Shown here piece by piece: positions 1 to 9,065 of a stretch of 64,000 nucleotides of DNA. The number at the start of each line of letters is the position of its first letter. Position 1 is the stretch's first letter. The stretch lies in assembly GCF_022836845.1 (NCBI RefSeq), contig NZ_JAJNNZ010000003.1:1-64000 (forward strand). Reading direction: 5' to 3'. The notes under the pieces were generated by a model. The model searched no databases and had not been told where the DNA came from. It was given only the letters and a program-made list of their open reading frames with translations. Source of the DNA: Vibrio gelatinilyticus. GTDB taxonomy: Bacteria; Pseudomonadota; Gammaproteobacteria; Enterobacterales; Vibrionaceae. Both the position numbers and the translations under genes were made by a program.

Positions 1-341
1 ACAGCGAAGTTAGTGTTTGATTTGATAGCAAACATTACGTTTACAGGTTTCGGCCAGTAGTTACCGAATGCGTTTTTAACACGACGTAGGTTGTTACGCA
101 GTGTGTCTTCGCTTAGCACGAATAGCGGGCTACCGTATTGCTCGATAAGATCTGTTGCTTTACAGCCGCCGATCAAAAGATCGTCGCCTTGAGTGGTTAG
201 CTCGTCAGTTGGAGTAAGAATGTTTTCGAGGCGCTCAGCGTAGTTCATCGTTGCTTTTTGTTCAGCAAGTAGTTGTTTTTGCTCATTAACAATAGCAGTT
301 AAGTTATTTACTGTTTCTTCTAGGCGATGCTGATATTTCAT
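1..341 (-). CDS. PLP-dependent decarboxylase of the LysA/ornithine-decarboxylase fold III family, N-terminal part
   Basis: The gene runs off the left edge; only the first 113 codons are visible. The start at 341 has a strong ribosome site (AGGTCAGGA) just upstream. About 50 residues of charged, coiled-coil-like sequence precede the barrel entry, which reads LIEQYGSPLFVLSEDTLRNN, then VMFAIKSNTN. A K-S-N-x motif there is where fold III decarboxylases and racemases carry the PLP-binding lysine. The family decarboxylates diaminopimelate or related basic amino acids. The substrate cannot be told from this fragment, and the N-terminal extension is unlike classical LysA. Confidence 0.7.
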   Translation of the reverse strand, partial: MKYQHRLEETVNNLTAIVNEQKQLLAEQKATMNYAERLENILTPTDELTTQGDDLLIGGCKATDLIEQYGSPLFVLSEDTLRNNLRRVKNAFGNYWPKPVNVMFAIKSNTNFA

Positions 342-933
342 TCCTGACCTCATATCGTTTAATAGTCATCACTCTTCAACTTACCAATAAAGTGAAAGCA
401 ATTCGGTAACTGGCAATAGTATAATGATCGAATAAGGAATAAACACCTCACTGGGCGTCAAGAAAACTTACACCAAAACCAGTTGCACATTTGATTAACA
501 TTTACTTAATCTATGATAATGGTGCGATACACTATATTGGGATCATGAGTGATCGATTTTGTGAAGTGGATATTGTGTGCGCGTACCGTAACTCTGAGGG
601 CGGGTTTTACTTATAACTGTGACCTGCTGCAAGGTATTACGTCTGTTCTTCTAAAATCCCATCCCGCATTCATCTGCGTAGTGAATGTGTCAATAGCTAA
701 AAAGTCAAAATGTGAACAGAATGTTACCAAGGTGGTCAATTTAATTGACTCTCAGTGACGTTATTTGATGCCACCCCTAGGCTAATGTTTGGCCACTTGT
801 TTGATGGCTAGTGGGGTTTCTTTGTTCAAACACTACAGCTACAAACCTTATGTGCGAACTGACATTTAGTGATAGAGAAACGTCCTAATCACTGGGTACT
901 GGCTCGCGACCAAATCTTTATAGAGGGAAAACT
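342..933. other. 591-bp intergenic region between divergent genes, with an imperfect stem-loop
   Basis: This gap separates the leftward decarboxylase from the rightward aldehyde dehydrogenase and must hold both promoters. An imperfect stem (ACCCC-TAG near 772-780 with CTAGTGGGGT near 808-817) is followed by TTTCTTT, which could be a leader hairpin or weak terminator 110 bases ahead of the aldehyde dehydrogenase. I see no convincing gene. A 69-codon open frame in it lacks a ribosome site and a credible protein pattern. Confidence 0.4.
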
Positions 934-2310
934 ATGTCTTTTGATATCAACAATGCTAAAGGTGTATTCACAACTGTCGAAGCTGCTATTGAAGCAACAC
1001 ACAAGGCCCAAGTCGAATTCTATACGAGCTCTACTAAAGAGAGCCGAGAAGCCATCATTTCAGCAATCCGTAATGCTGTTCTAGAGCGCGCCGAAGATTT
1101 TGCAAAAATGGTTCGTGAAGAGACAAAGATTGGTCGCGTTGAAGAAAAAATCGCAAAACACCAGCTGGCTGCATTAAAAACACCAGGAACTGAAATTCTT
1201 GAAACAAAAGTTTGGTCTGGTGACAATGGTATTTCTCTAGAAGAACGCGCACCGTACGGCGTCATTGGTGCGGTTACTCCGGTAACAAACCCTACAGAAA
1301 CACTAGTCAACAACGCCATTTCAATGCTAGCGTCTGGCAATGCGGTAACGTTTAACGTTCACCCATCTTCAAAAGTAGTATCAGCAGTCATGATTGATAT
1401 GCTTAACGAGACCATTGTTGCAGCTGGTGGTCCAGAAAACCTAGTAACTATGGTTAAAGAGCCAACACTCGAAACTCTAGGTGAAATTGCTAAATCTCCA
1501 GTGATCAGCATGTTGGTTGGTACGGGTGGCCCGGGTCTAGTGAAAGCTATCCTACAATCTGGTAAGAAAGGTGTTGGCGCTGGTGCTGGTAACCCACCAG
1601 TTATCGTTGACGCAACAGCAAACCTTGATCTAGCCGCTGCAGGCGTATTTGGCGGTGCATGCTTTGATAACAACTTACTGTGTATCGGTGAGAAAGAAGT
1701 CTTCGTTGAAGATTCGGTTGCAGATGAATTCGTTGCAAAACTTGAAGCAACAGGTGCTTACGTTCTTTCTGCTGAAGAAGCTGAAAAGCTAACGGCTCAA
1801 ATCCTGACTATGGACGAAACAGACGGTGCAAAACCATGCACAGCGCAAGAAATTGCTCGCGTATGGCACCCAGTGAAAGAGCACGTTGGCCAGGATGCAA
1901 GCGAAATCCTTAAGACCATCGGTGTTGAATCTGAAACGCGCCTTGCGGTAATGGTTGTTGAGAACGATCACCCACTAGTACACGTAGAGCAAATGATGCC
2001 AGTACTTCCAGTGGTTCGTTGTGCGAACATCGACGAAGCTATCGAACGTGCTGTCGCTGCTGAGCGTGGCAACAAGCACTCTGCATGTATCTACTCTGGC
2101 AACATCGAGAACGTGACTAAGTTCGGCCGTGCAATCAATACAACTATCTTTGCTCACAATGGCCCAACGCTATCTGGTGTAGGCTACAACGCAGAAGGTA
2201 CGTGTACGTTTACTATCGCAGGCCCAACTGGCGAAGGTATCACCAACGCAATGTCGTTTACTCGTGCACGTCGCTTTGCTATCGCGCAAGGTGGCCTACG
2301 CATTGTATAA
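934..2310 (+). CDS. CoA-acylating aldehyde dehydrogenase, EutE/PduP family, without encapsulation peptide
   Basis: It is predicted to oxidise an aldehyde such as acetaldehyde to its acyl-CoA with NAD+. The 458 residues align by eye with EutE over the whole length, including TGDNG/SGDNG, GAGAGNPPVIVD (residues 215-226), the nucleophile region FDNNLLC with Cys250, MMPVLPVVR, and the C-terminal GPTGEG...RRF. The roughly 20-residue amphipathic extension that targets EutE and PduP into microcompartments is missing: the homologous region begins at residue 10. No shell genes lie nearby, so it is probably cytosolic. It could take the acetaldehyde made by EutBC encoded 40 kb away, which is inference. 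The ribosome site is GAGGG at 923-927. Confidence 0.85.
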   Translation: MSFDINNAKGVFTTVEAAIEATHKAQVEFYTSSTKESREAIISAIRNAVLERAEDFAKMVREETKIGRVEEKIAKHQLAALKTPGTEILETKVWSGDNGISLEERAPYGVIGAVTPVTNPTETLVNNAISMLASGNAVTFNVHPSSKVVSAVMIDMLNETIVAAGGPENLVTMVKEPTLETLGEIAKSPVISMLVGTGGPGLVKAILQSGKKGVGAGAGNPPVIVDATANLDLAAAGVFGGACFDNNLLCIGEKEVFVEDSVADEFVAKLEATGAYVLSAEEAEKLTAQILTMDETDGAKPCTAQEIARVWHPVKEHVGQDASEILKTIGVESETRLAVMVVENDHPLVHVEQMMPVLPVVRCANIDEAIERAVAAERGNKHSACIYSGNIENVTKFGRAINTTIFAHNGPTLSGVGYNAEGTCTFTIAGPTGEGITNAMSFTRARRFAIAQGGLRIV

Positions 2311-2337
2311 TGCCTAAAAAGTACTGCCCTTAATCAT

Positions 2338-2369
2338 GAAAGCCTCATCTACATAGATGGGGCTTTTTG
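2338..2369 (+). terminator. Rho-independent terminator after the aldehyde dehydrogenase
   Basis: The stem GCCTCATCT pairs with AGATGGGGC (one G-T wobble) across a 4-base loop, followed by TTTTT. It lies between convergent genes. Confidence 0.8.
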
Positions 2370-2400
2370 CATTTGAGCTAGGTTAGGATATCTAACAATG

Positions 2401-3384
2401 CTACTTGTTTTTGATTCTACCCATTTGAAAGATGTGTTGAAGAGATTGGCTTACCCATTCGGTAAGGGCGCTATGACGGTGTCTTGGGTGATAGTAGCAA
2501 CTCACGTTGGTTTTGATGTTCTTATTTAAATGTTCAATGGGTAGCACTCGCAGCGAGGGGTATTTTGCTACGGGGAAGCAATCACTGGTGACATAGAACA
2601 TGTCGGATTGCTCAAGCACCTCCAATAGCACCAACGGGTATTCGGAACTAAAACCAAACGAGACATCGTAGCCATGCTGTTTAAAGAACGAGATTGTGGG
2701 CGGTTTAGGAATATTGTTATATCCAGGCACAATCAATCGCGCCAAAGGGTATTTCGCTAAATTTTCTATCGTGACTGGTTCTTTGGTGAGAGGGTGGTCT
2801 TTAGAGACAAGAATCGCGGGATAGGTTTGTGTGAGCACTGTTGATGCCAGAGAGGGAAACGCCATGATGTCTTGAGCTATCTCTTGAGTCTCATCATGTA
2901 TCACGCCCATGTACACGTCACCAACTTCAATATCTCTGGGCGAATGATCGCTCCATGCTAAAAGTTTAATCCTTAGGTTAGGGGCGTGCGTTTTAAAATA
3001 CAAAAAAATAGCGCTGCCTAAACTAAAGACATGTACCGGTGATAACGCAATGGAAAGTTCTTGGTTCAACTGCTTTGGGTCAAACTCGTCAACTTCGCTC
3101 AATACGGCTGAAAGTCCTTCTAAATAAGGCTCGATTTTCCCGGCCAATTCTTCTGAAAACACGGTTGGCGCAAGGCCGTTAGGCACTTTAACAAACAGTT
3201 CATCATCAAAGTGGTGTCTGAGCTTTCTTAAAGCCTGGCTTATCGCAGGTTGAGACACAAACAAGCGTTCCGCGGCTTTGCGTGCATTCTTTTCCTGATG
3301 AAGCACAACAAACGTTCGTAACAAGTTGAGATCAAGATTGATAAAGCGGTTCTTAGCCAAAACAATACCCTGAGGGAAAACCAT
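2401..3384 (-). CDS. LysR-family transcriptional regulator
   Basis: A 327-residue protein with an N-terminal winged helix-turn-helix around residues 17-56 (LNLLRTF, then KAAERLFVSQPAISQALRKL) and a periplasmic-binding-like effector domain behind it. The first Met (3384) gives about 16 residues ahead of the LDLNLLRTF block, longer than usual, so a later non-ATG start is possible. It faces away from its upstream neighbours and converges on the aldehyde dehydrogenase; its target is not evident. The effector domain gives no clue to the ligand that I can read. Confidence 0.88.
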   Translation of the reverse strand: MVFPQGIVLAKNRFINLDLNLLRTFVVLHQEKNARKAAERLFVSQPAISQALRKLRHHFDDELFVKVPNGLAPTVFSEELAGKIEPYLEGLSAVLSEVDEFDPKQLNQELSIALSPVHVFSLGSAIFLYFKTHAPNLRIKLLAWSDHSPRDIEVGDVYMGVIHDETQEIAQDIMAFPSLASTVLTQTYPAILVSKDHPLTKEPVTIENLAKYPLARLIVPGYNNIPKPPTISFFKQHGYDVSFGFSSEYPLVLLEVLEQSDMFYVTSDCFPVAKYPSLRVLPIEHLNKNIKTNVSCYYHPRHRHSALTEWVSQSLQHIFQMGRIKNK

Positions 3385-3420
3385 ATTTCGATGTTAGCAT
3401 AACATTGAGGGTAGCCCGTA

Positions 3421-3450
3421 ATTAAAAAAGCCAGCGTGTTCGACGCTGGC
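3421..3450 (-). terminator. Terminator after the outer-membrane barrel gene
   Basis: On the minus strand CCAGCGTC-GAA-CACGCTGG forms a strong hairpin followed by CTTTTTT, directly downstream of the gene at 3485-4036. Confidence 0.8.
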
Positions 3451-3484
3451 CTGGTACCACTAAATGCGATACGTTATTGATGAT

Positions 3485-4036
3485 CTAGAAACGGTAACCA
3501 ACCGTGAAAGAGAGGTAGTCGGTGTCAATATCGTCGTAAGTGCCTAAGTCATAGCGAAAGTCAGCGTACATTCCCATGTCCAGTTGTGCTCTCACACCCA
3601 TCCCTACATGAAGGTTAGAATAGCCACCATAGACGTTGCCCCAACTGCTGTTGGTATCAAGGTCTTCACTGGTTGACGTCAAACCGATTGCACCGTATGG
3701 CTTGATCGCAAAACCGTCTAATTGAAACGCATAACCAATATCTGCATCCACTTTTAGGGACGAACTCTTGTAATTGACACTGTGCTCGATGTCTGGCACG
3801 GATACGTCATCACTGTGGTTGGTGTAAGACACATTAATACCGACGATTTCGTTGAAGTCGTAGCCATACTCTAATTTAATACCATTGCCCAACTTCCAGT
3901 CAGGCACGTTAAAAGAGGAATTATCGCTCAATGTCAGGTTCGAGATGCCCGCTCCAATACGGTGACCGTTATATTCAGACGCTGCTGCGCCAAAAGACAA
4001 TGCAAGCAGGGTTGAGGCTAAGATAGTTTTTTTCAT
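3485..4036 (-). CDS. Small outer-membrane beta-barrel protein (OmpA/OmpX-like, porin family)
   Basis: A 183-residue protein with a clear signal peptide (MKKTILASTLLALSFGAAAS), then alternating hydrophobic/polar strands separated by loops rich in Asn, Ser and Asp, and a C-terminal aromatic ending FTVGYRF typical of Bam substrates. The size fits an eight-stranded barrel. It is monocistronic, with its own terminator. The function, whether adhesion, envelope stability or neither, cannot be read from the sequence. Confidence 0.8.
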   Translation of the reverse strand: MKKTILASTLLALSFGAAASEYNGHRIGAGISNLTLSDNSSFNVPDWKLGNGIKLEYGYDFNEIVGINVSYTNHSDDVSVPDIEHSVNYKSSSLKVDADIGYAFQLDGFAIKPYGAIGLTSTSEDLDTNSSWGNVYGGYSNLHVGMGVRAQLDMGMYADFRYDLGTYDDIDTDYLSFTVGYRF

Positions 4037-4476
4037 AATAAACTCGTGGGGTGATTAGTATCAATGACATCCAAATCATGCAAGGGTCTAACCGTGACCT
4101 TCTCAGAAACGAGTACGAGTGTATTAACTGTGGGTTATCTAATCTAATGACTAGGTGTTAACTACGTCATAAGTATTGGTTATCACGGCTCCCACCCAGC
4201 CACTATGGGGTATGTTTGCTCAGTTAGATCCTAGCGAAATATCCAATTGAAGGTTTTTCTTATGATCCAGAGTGACGCTTTCAGCGTTTGCTTTATAAGA
4301 TAAAAGGTAACACGAGAAAGGCTCGATACTAGCTCGATAGTGCCTTGCAGTACTTTGTAGCCATCAGAATGTTGGAATTGGTTGAATATCATTACGTTCT
4401 CTATTTGCAGTTGATGAACAAGATGGTACGTCTTTTGGTTGTTAGGGGCTTACCATATTGCGCCACAGATTTAATA
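4037..4476. other. Intergenic region, 440 bp, no gene seen
   Basis: The promoter and leader of the outer-membrane gene must lie in the left part. The right part follows the AraC regulator stop. A 60-codon rightward frame that overlaps the regulator's 3' end has no ribosome site and is ignored. Confidence 0.4.
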
Positions 4477-5499
4477 TTAGGATTCATTATCGCCAAGGAT
4501 GCAGCGGCGATACAGTTTGGGGGTTAAGCCGCTAATGCGCTTAAAAGCTCGCGAGAAATGAGCGATATCGGAATAGCCTAATTGACTGGCTATATGGGTG
4601 AAAGACATCCCTTGCTCGATGAGCTCAACAGACGCAGAAAACATAAGGTTGTCTTTGAGTCTTCTAAAATTGGTGTTTTCTTCTTTGAGTCGCCGTTGAA
4701 ACGTTCTCGGTGAAAGCTTGAGCAACTTCGCGGCTTGAGCGACCGAAAGGTTGTGTTCTTTGACGTAAGGCAGCAGAGCAGTATACACCTGGTCGGTGAA
4801 ATTGGCGTGCCAAATGATCGCTGGCTCGTTTGAGATCGATTGATTGGTTGCTCGTACAATTGAATGATCCAGGATCTCATCTTCAATGAGCAGTGCTAAT
4901 TTCTCTTGACCAACAAAGTACTGTACTGAGTCGCCAATGATCGCTTTGTAAATATCGACATGATCAGATTGGGTTTTTATTTGTTTGGGTATCCAGTCAG
5001 AGCGGGTGAACACACGAATAAGCTCGATAGTAAACAATGCCGCGTAAACCTCAGTCCATAAGAATAGCTCGTCGTCTTCGAAATCCTTATATCGGAAGTA
5101 CCAGTTACGTCCATAGGTTTCTTCTAGCCCAACGAAAGTACCAATAGAATCACATCTATAAATGGCATTGCTAGCCTCAAGAGCCTCTCGCACAGAGTGA
5201 AATGAGGTAAAATAGGGAAGCACTTTTGGGACGAAGCTATGAACGATAGCGGTTCGCAGAATGTCACCAAATTGAACGATTCCAGACTGGTTGGCGATGA
5301 GGAAAAGGAGTCGTCTAATGGGTTCGACAGGCAGGAATTGATCTTCGATATTATCCAGATCAGCAGGTAAGCCTGACTCCCGAATCAATTCGTGAGGATC
5401 AAGATTATATTGAGCAAGCAACTCGACAAAAATCTTGGCGTAATGAGATTTAAGAAGTTCGGTTTGACTGATAAAAGCCTCCCTTAGAATCCGTTGCAT
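4477..5499 (-). CDS. AraC-family regulator with arabinose-binding-like N-terminal domain
   Basis: About 340 residues. The N-terminal two thirds match the all-helical/mixed domain of OruR/ArgR-type AraC regulators (AQYNLDPHELIRESGLP near the start). The C-terminal 100 residues hold the paired helix-turn-helix (LSVAQAAKLLKLSPRTFQRR, then FTHIASQLGYSDIAHFSRAF and GLTPKLYRR). I prefer the Met at 5499 (MQRILREAF). The longer frame from 5529 adds ten residues without family resemblance. The neighbouring genes do not reveal a target. Confidence 0.85.
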   Translation of the reverse strand: MQRILREAFISQTELLKSHYAKIFVELLAQYNLDPHELIRESGLPADLDNIEDQFLPVEPIRRLLFLIANQSGIVQFGDILRTAIVHSFVPKVLPYFTSFHSVREALEASNAIYRCDSIGTFVGLEETYGRNWYFRYKDFEDDELFLWTEVYAALFTIELIRVFTRSDWIPKQIKTQSDHVDIYKAIIGDSVQYFVGQEKLALLIEDEILDHSIVRATNQSISNEPAIIWHANFTDQVYTALLPYVKEHNLSVAQAAKLLKLSPRTFQRRLKEENTNFRRLKDNLMFSASVELIEQGMSFTHIASQLGYSDIAHFSRAFKRISGLTPKLYRRCILGDNES

Positions 5500-5683
5500 T
5501 ATTTTGTGCTGAGGTCGTGTACAAAACAAAGCGTAGCATGGAATCTCCTATCTATGGTTTTTGCTTGAAGTCTTACACACTAATTGGTGTTGGGTCATTT
5601 CTCTCTTGAATGGGTTATAAACTGAGTATTTTAGTCTATAGGTTCATGTAGTTAGGCTATTGATTTATAGAAAGGATTATTTG

Positions 5684-5785
5684 ATGAGCAGCGAGCCAGA
5701 ACCCAAAGAAAACCATTCATCCAAAGAACACTCTCCTTCAGCTGAAACATCCAAGTCAAATCGAAAAACGATTTTACAAGCTTGA
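5684..5785 (+). CDS. Possible 33-residue hydrophilic small protein, perhaps frameshifted
   Basis: An ATG at 5684 preceded by AAAGGA encodes 33 residues rich in Ser, Glu and Lys (MSSEPEPKENHSSKEH...). In another frame the reading continues as SLSDPAVVCEVVVIESQKVV and stops at about 5849. This may therefore be the broken head of a slightly longer gene, or chance. I do not recognise the protein. Confidence 0.25.
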   Translation: MSSEPEPKENHSSKEHSPSAETSKSNRKTILQA

Positions 5786-5886
5786 GTGATCCGGCGGTAG
5801 TGTGTGAAGTTGTAGTGATTGAATCGCAAAAGGTCGTCAAAGCGCAAAACTGAAAAAGAGTCTAGAGAAACTAGTCCGCTTCGCGG

Positions 5887-6765
5887 CTAGTAGAAGCTCA
5901 CAGGTAAATAGAATTCTAGTTCAAACTGCTCATCGCTTTCTAAAAAATGATTTTTATTGTAGTGAACATAGGCTGGGGTAGACTGCATTTTTAACCCGGA
6001 GTTAGGCAGCCAGCTTTCCTGTATTTGTGAAATCTGTGGAAGCAATTCCCCGTATCGGCCAATTAAAGAAAATCGAGCGTATAAACCTTTAGGGATAGTG
6101 AGCTGATTGACGAGCCCACGTCTAAGTAATGGTCGATCAATTTCTACGCAAGCAACATAATGGCAGTGCTCAAGTTCTACCCAGGCAGGATTGGAATGAT
6201 GAATACCATATTGGGCTTTAAACGATCTTTGTTCAGAGCTGGCCCAAGCTTTAAGTAGTTGCCATGTTCGTTTAATAGTTCGGTTATAGCCAACGTGGCG
6301 GATATAGGCCACGCGACGTTCTGGCACTTCGACAATCGTAGGTTCACTGATGGGTTGGGAGGCGATTTTCTCGTAGCAGCGTGCAATTTCTTTATCGCGC
6401 AGATAAGGCTTGTCTGAGCGAGCAATGACCGTGTTTCGCCATGCGCCGGGTGAGCACGAAAACAGTTCACCAAAGGCTCTAGAAAATGAAGATACAGAGT
6501 TAAAACCTGACTTGTTAGCGATATCAACAACTGTTGAAGTCGTGTCGAACATCAATTGATTTGCCGCGTATTCCAGTCGAGTTCGTCGAATGTATTGATG
6601 CATTGATTCACCCACCACTTCTTTAAATACCCGATGAAAATGTTGTTCTGAGTACGCCGCTACCGAGGCTAGGTGTCTCCCCAGTAATTCACGAGTGATG
6701 TCTTGGTGGATGTAGTTAAGTACATCGTTGATTCGAGAAATCTTTTGACTGTCATCTTTTGCCAT
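5887..6765 (-). CDS. AraC-family regulator with C-terminal GyrI-like effector domain
   Basis: Rob/SbmC-type architecture of about 292 residues. Two helix-turn-helix motifs sit at the N-terminus (LASVAAYSEQHFHRVFK, then VDIANKSGFNSVSSFSRAF). A GyrI-like small-molecule-binding domain follows, starting near VEVPERRVAYIRHVGYN. I chose the Met at 6765 because GGAAG lies six bases upstream. The longer frame from 6783 would put the start codon inside a 22-bp-spaced direct repeat that looks like the operator. It is divergent from the aminotransferase gene and likely controls it and itself. Confidence 0.85.
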   Translation of the reverse strand: MAKDDSQKISRINDVLNYIHQDITRELLGRHLASVAAYSEQHFHRVFKEVVGESMHQYIRRTRLEYAANQLMFDTTSTVVDIANKSGFNSVSSFSRAFGELFSCSPGAWRNTVIARSDKPYLRDKEIARCYEKIASQPISEPTIVEVPERRVAYIRHVGYNRTIKRTWQLLKAWASSEQRSFKAQYGIHHSNPAWVELEHCHYVACVEIDRPLLRRGLVNQLTIPKGLYARFSLIGRYGELLPQISQIQESWLPNSGLKMQSTPAYVHYNKNHFLESDEQFELEFYLPVSFY

Positions 6766-6780
6766 GTCGCTTCCAATTCG

Positions 6781-6820
6781 CATAAATGGACATGTTGTAA
6801 AGCATAAATAGACATGCTGT
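6781..6820. promoter_or_regulatory. Direct-repeat operator between AraC-GyrI regulator and aminotransferase
   Basis: CATAAATGGACATGTTGT (6781-6798) and CATAAATAGACATGCTGT (6803-6820) match at 16 of 18 bases and are spaced 22 bp, two helical turns. That is the arrangement expected for an AraC-family binding pair on one DNA face. Confidence 0.65.
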
Positions 6821-6870
6821 CTTTGGCAACATTTTGTAGTCTATAGATAAATCAATAATGAGAAGTCACC

Positions 6871-8022
6871 ATGCAAATTGCCAAATCACTGCAACAAATC
6901 CAATCGTCTTATATTCGTGAAATATTAGAGGCGGCAAGTAACCCAAATGTGATTTCCCTTGCAGGTGGATTGCCTAACGATGCGACCTTTCCGATGGATA
7001 TCATCAAGCCCGCAATGGCAAAATTAGGCGAAGAACTGGCCATTTTCCAATATGGGGACACCGCAGGTTATGGACCACTGCTTGATCACCTTTATACGCG
7101 TTATCAGCTGCCTGCTAATCAAAAAGCGATGATCACTACGGGCTCGCAACAAGGATTGGATCTGATTGCAAGAGCGTATATCGATCCACAAGACTGTGTT
7201 GTGATGGAAGCACCAAGTTATCTAGGGGCGATGCAGGTATTTGGTTTGTGTCAGGCAAATATTGTCACCGTCGAGCAAAATAAGCAGGGGCCAGATATCG
7301 AGGCTCTGGAGCAGTGTTTTATCAGCAATGCGCCAAAGCTCTTTTACTCGGTTCCTGATTTTCATAATCCAACGGGTGTGTGTTGGTCGCTGGCGACAAG
7401 GAAGGCGGTTGCCGCACTTTGTGAAAAGTACTCGGTAACACTAGTGGAAGACGCGCCGTATCGCGAGCTCAGATTTAGTGGTGAAACGCTGCCAATGGCG
7501 TCTTCATTTTGCCCAGACCACTCGATAGTGCTGCGTTCATTTTCAAAAATTGCTGCGCCGGGGCTGAGAATTGGAATGGTTTCAGGAAAAGAGTCTCTGA
7601 TACAGCCATTAATCAAAGTAAAGCAAGGTGCTGATTTACACTCAAGCGTGCCAATGCAGGCTCTACTTCTCGAGCTCCTTAACAATGACAGTTTTGCTCA
7701 GTGCTTAGAAAACAACACCGCGCTGTATCGAGATCGTTATAACAAAATGGCGGAAGAATTAGAAAAACATCTCCCCAACGGGTGTGAGTTGACGCAAGTT
7801 GAAGGCGGAATGTTTGTGTGGGTGAAGGTGCCACAATGCGATACGTTTGCCTTAGCTAAGTCATTACTCGCCGAAGGTGTGGCTGTCGTACCGAGCGATG
7901 TGTTCTATCCACCAAGCGCTGCAAAGTCGAGTGCACTGAGGCTGAACTTCACCAACTGCTCGCCGTTCGATCTCGACATCGCAATCCAAAAAATTGGTCA
8001 GGTGCTACGCACCCAGTGCTAG
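6871..8022 (+). CDS. PLP-dependent aminotransferase, class I/II fold
   Basis: A 383-residue protein resembling the 2-aminoadipate/aromatic aminotransferase group and the catalytic domain of MocR regulators, but without a DNA-binding part. Visible signatures: VISLAGGLPND (28-37), TTGSQQGLDL, the cofactor region HNPTGV, VEDAPYREL, and the Schiff-base lysine K226 in RSFSKIAAPGLRIG. It transfers an amino group from an amino acid to a 2-oxo acid. The substrate is unknown. Divergent transcription from the AraC-GyrI regulator suggests inducible expression. Confidence 0.88.
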   Translation: MQIAKSLQQIQSSYIREILEAASNPNVISLAGGLPNDATFPMDIIKPAMAKLGEELAIFQYGDTAGYGPLLDHLYTRYQLPANQKAMITTGSQQGLDLIARAYIDPQDCVVMEAPSYLGAMQVFGLCQANIVTVEQNKQGPDIEALEQCFISNAPKLFYSVPDFHNPTGVCWSLATRKAVAALCEKYSVTLVEDAPYRELRFSGETLPMASSFCPDHSIVLRSFSKIAAPGLRIGMVSGKESLIQPLIKVKQGADLHSSVPMQALLLELLNNDSFAQCLENNTALYRDRYNKMAEELEKHLPNGCELTQVEGGMFVWVKVPQCDTFALAKSLLAEGVAVVPSDVFYPPSAAKSSALRLNFTNCSPFDLDIAIQKIGQVLRTQC

Positions 8023-8055
8023 TCTAGACTAGAAACCAATGCTTTTGATTTGATT

Positions 8056-8083
8056 AAGCCAGAGTGAATGTACTCTGGCTTTT
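8056..8083. terminator. Bidirectional terminator between aminotransferase and DMT transporter
   Basis: AAGCCAGAGT and ACTCTGGCTT form a 10-bp perfect stem with a 6-base loop, A-rich on the left and T-rich on the right. It serves the two convergent genes. Confidence 0.8.
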
Positions 8084-8107
8084 ATGAGTCTATGTTTTAA
8101 CCTTGGT

Positions 8108-9007
8108 TTAACTCAAGCTGACTGGTCTGTGTTTCACTCGGCGATTCATAATGATGTAGGCAAATTGTGGCATCAGAGACATGGTGATCATCCCCAACAT
8201 CATGGAATATTGTAGTGGTGTGAATGACTCACCGAGTAGTAACATCCCAGATAGAATCCCAGCCACAGGATTGGTAATGCTACCAAAGGTAAACTCGACG
8301 ACCGTCATACGTTGTAGTAGCCATACGTACATCGCATAAGCAAAAGCAGTGTTCAACAAAATAACCCAGCCTAGTCCCAATATGTTGTGCACATCAATGT
8401 TGCTTAAAATGGCTTGGTACAGTTCGGGTTGGATAAGTGCTTGCCCTGCAGCAGCAACAGACAAAATCGAACCGCCAATCACCAATTGCCAGGTTAACAC
8501 CGTCCACCAAGGGATCCTCAACCCAAGGGTTTTAGTAATCGTGCTACCTATAATAATGCAAATAATCGCCGCGATCATGGCAAACAGACCAATTGGATTG
8601 AGCGATAAATTAGTTGGATCGAATAACACCCACGCCATAGCGATCAAAGAGATGCCCGAGACAAGTTGAGTACGCGTTGGGCGGGTTCCCTTGGTTGTCC
8701 AGTGAAAGAACATTGCGAACACAGGAACCGAAACCATACCTACGCCAGAAATGGCGGAAGGGAGTGTAAGAGCCATGACAAAAATGAGTCCAAAAAACGT
8801 TGCGATGTTAATTAAGCCAAGGCTAATTAAGATGGGCCAATCCTTGTTTTTCGGCAGCGTGGGCTTGATAGCGAATAAGATCAAGCCAGCAGGTAACGCT
8901 CGCAGGGCACCAAGCAACAATGGTGGCCAGTCGGGTAAAGAAAACTTGGTTACTGCGTAGGTGGTACCCCAAAAAAACGCGGGTAGCATGGCTAAAAGTA
9001 TATTCAT
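8108..9007 (-). CDS. EamA/DMT-superfamily inner-membrane transporter
   Basis: A 299-residue protein with ten predicted membrane spans arranged as two EamA repeats. The first begins MLPAFFWGTTYAVTKF and the second near IGLFAMIAAIICIIIGS. The signature NPVAGILSGMLLLGESF is typical of the second repeat. Members export amino acids, metabolites or drugs; the substrate is not readable here. It is divergent from a MarR regulator, and a MarR-type palindrome overlaps its promoter, so repression by that MarR is likely. Confidence 0.85.
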   Translation of the reverse strand: MNILLAMLPAFFWGTTYAVTKFSLPDWPPLLLGALRALPAGLILFAIKPTLPKNKDWPILISLGLINIATFFGLIFVMALTLPSAISGVGMVSVPVFAMFFHWTTKGTRPTRTQLVSGISLIAMAWVLFDPTNLSLNPIGLFAMIAAIICIIIGSTITKTLGLRIPWWTVLTWQLVIGGSILSVAAAGQALIQPELYQAILSNIDVHNILGLGWVILLNTAFAYAMYVWLLQRMTVVEFTFGSITNPVAGILSGMLLLGESFTPLQYSMMLGMITMSLMPQFAYIIMNRRVKHRPVSLS

Positions 9008-9013
9008 ATTAAC

Positions 9014-9031
9014 TATCTTTATGTGAAGATA
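9014..9031. promoter_or_regulatory. MarR-type operator, site 1
   Basis: TATCTT-TATGTG-AAGATA is a perfect 6-6-6 inverted repeat immediately upstream of the DMT transporter start. It is one of a pair in this divergent promoter. Confidence 0.7.
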
Positions 9032-9065
9032 ATGGTATTGTAGTGAAAAATAGCCACTTGTAAAG

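Noticed and set aside
549-758. A 69-codon rightward frame upstream of the aldehyde dehydrogenase
   Set aside because: It begins with GTG without a ribosome site, has no recognisable protein pattern, and lies in a promoter region.
342-933. Cobalamin riboswitch sought ahead of the EutE-like gene, and likewise before eutB
   Set aside because: I could not find a B12-box-like sequence in either leader; the stem-loop near 772-817 does not fit the riboswitch core.
1020-1340. Long antisense frames inside metabolic genes (for example here, 7362-7685, 15965-16291, 33146-33493)
   Set aside because: They mirror the codon bias of the genes on the other strand and lack starts and family patterns.
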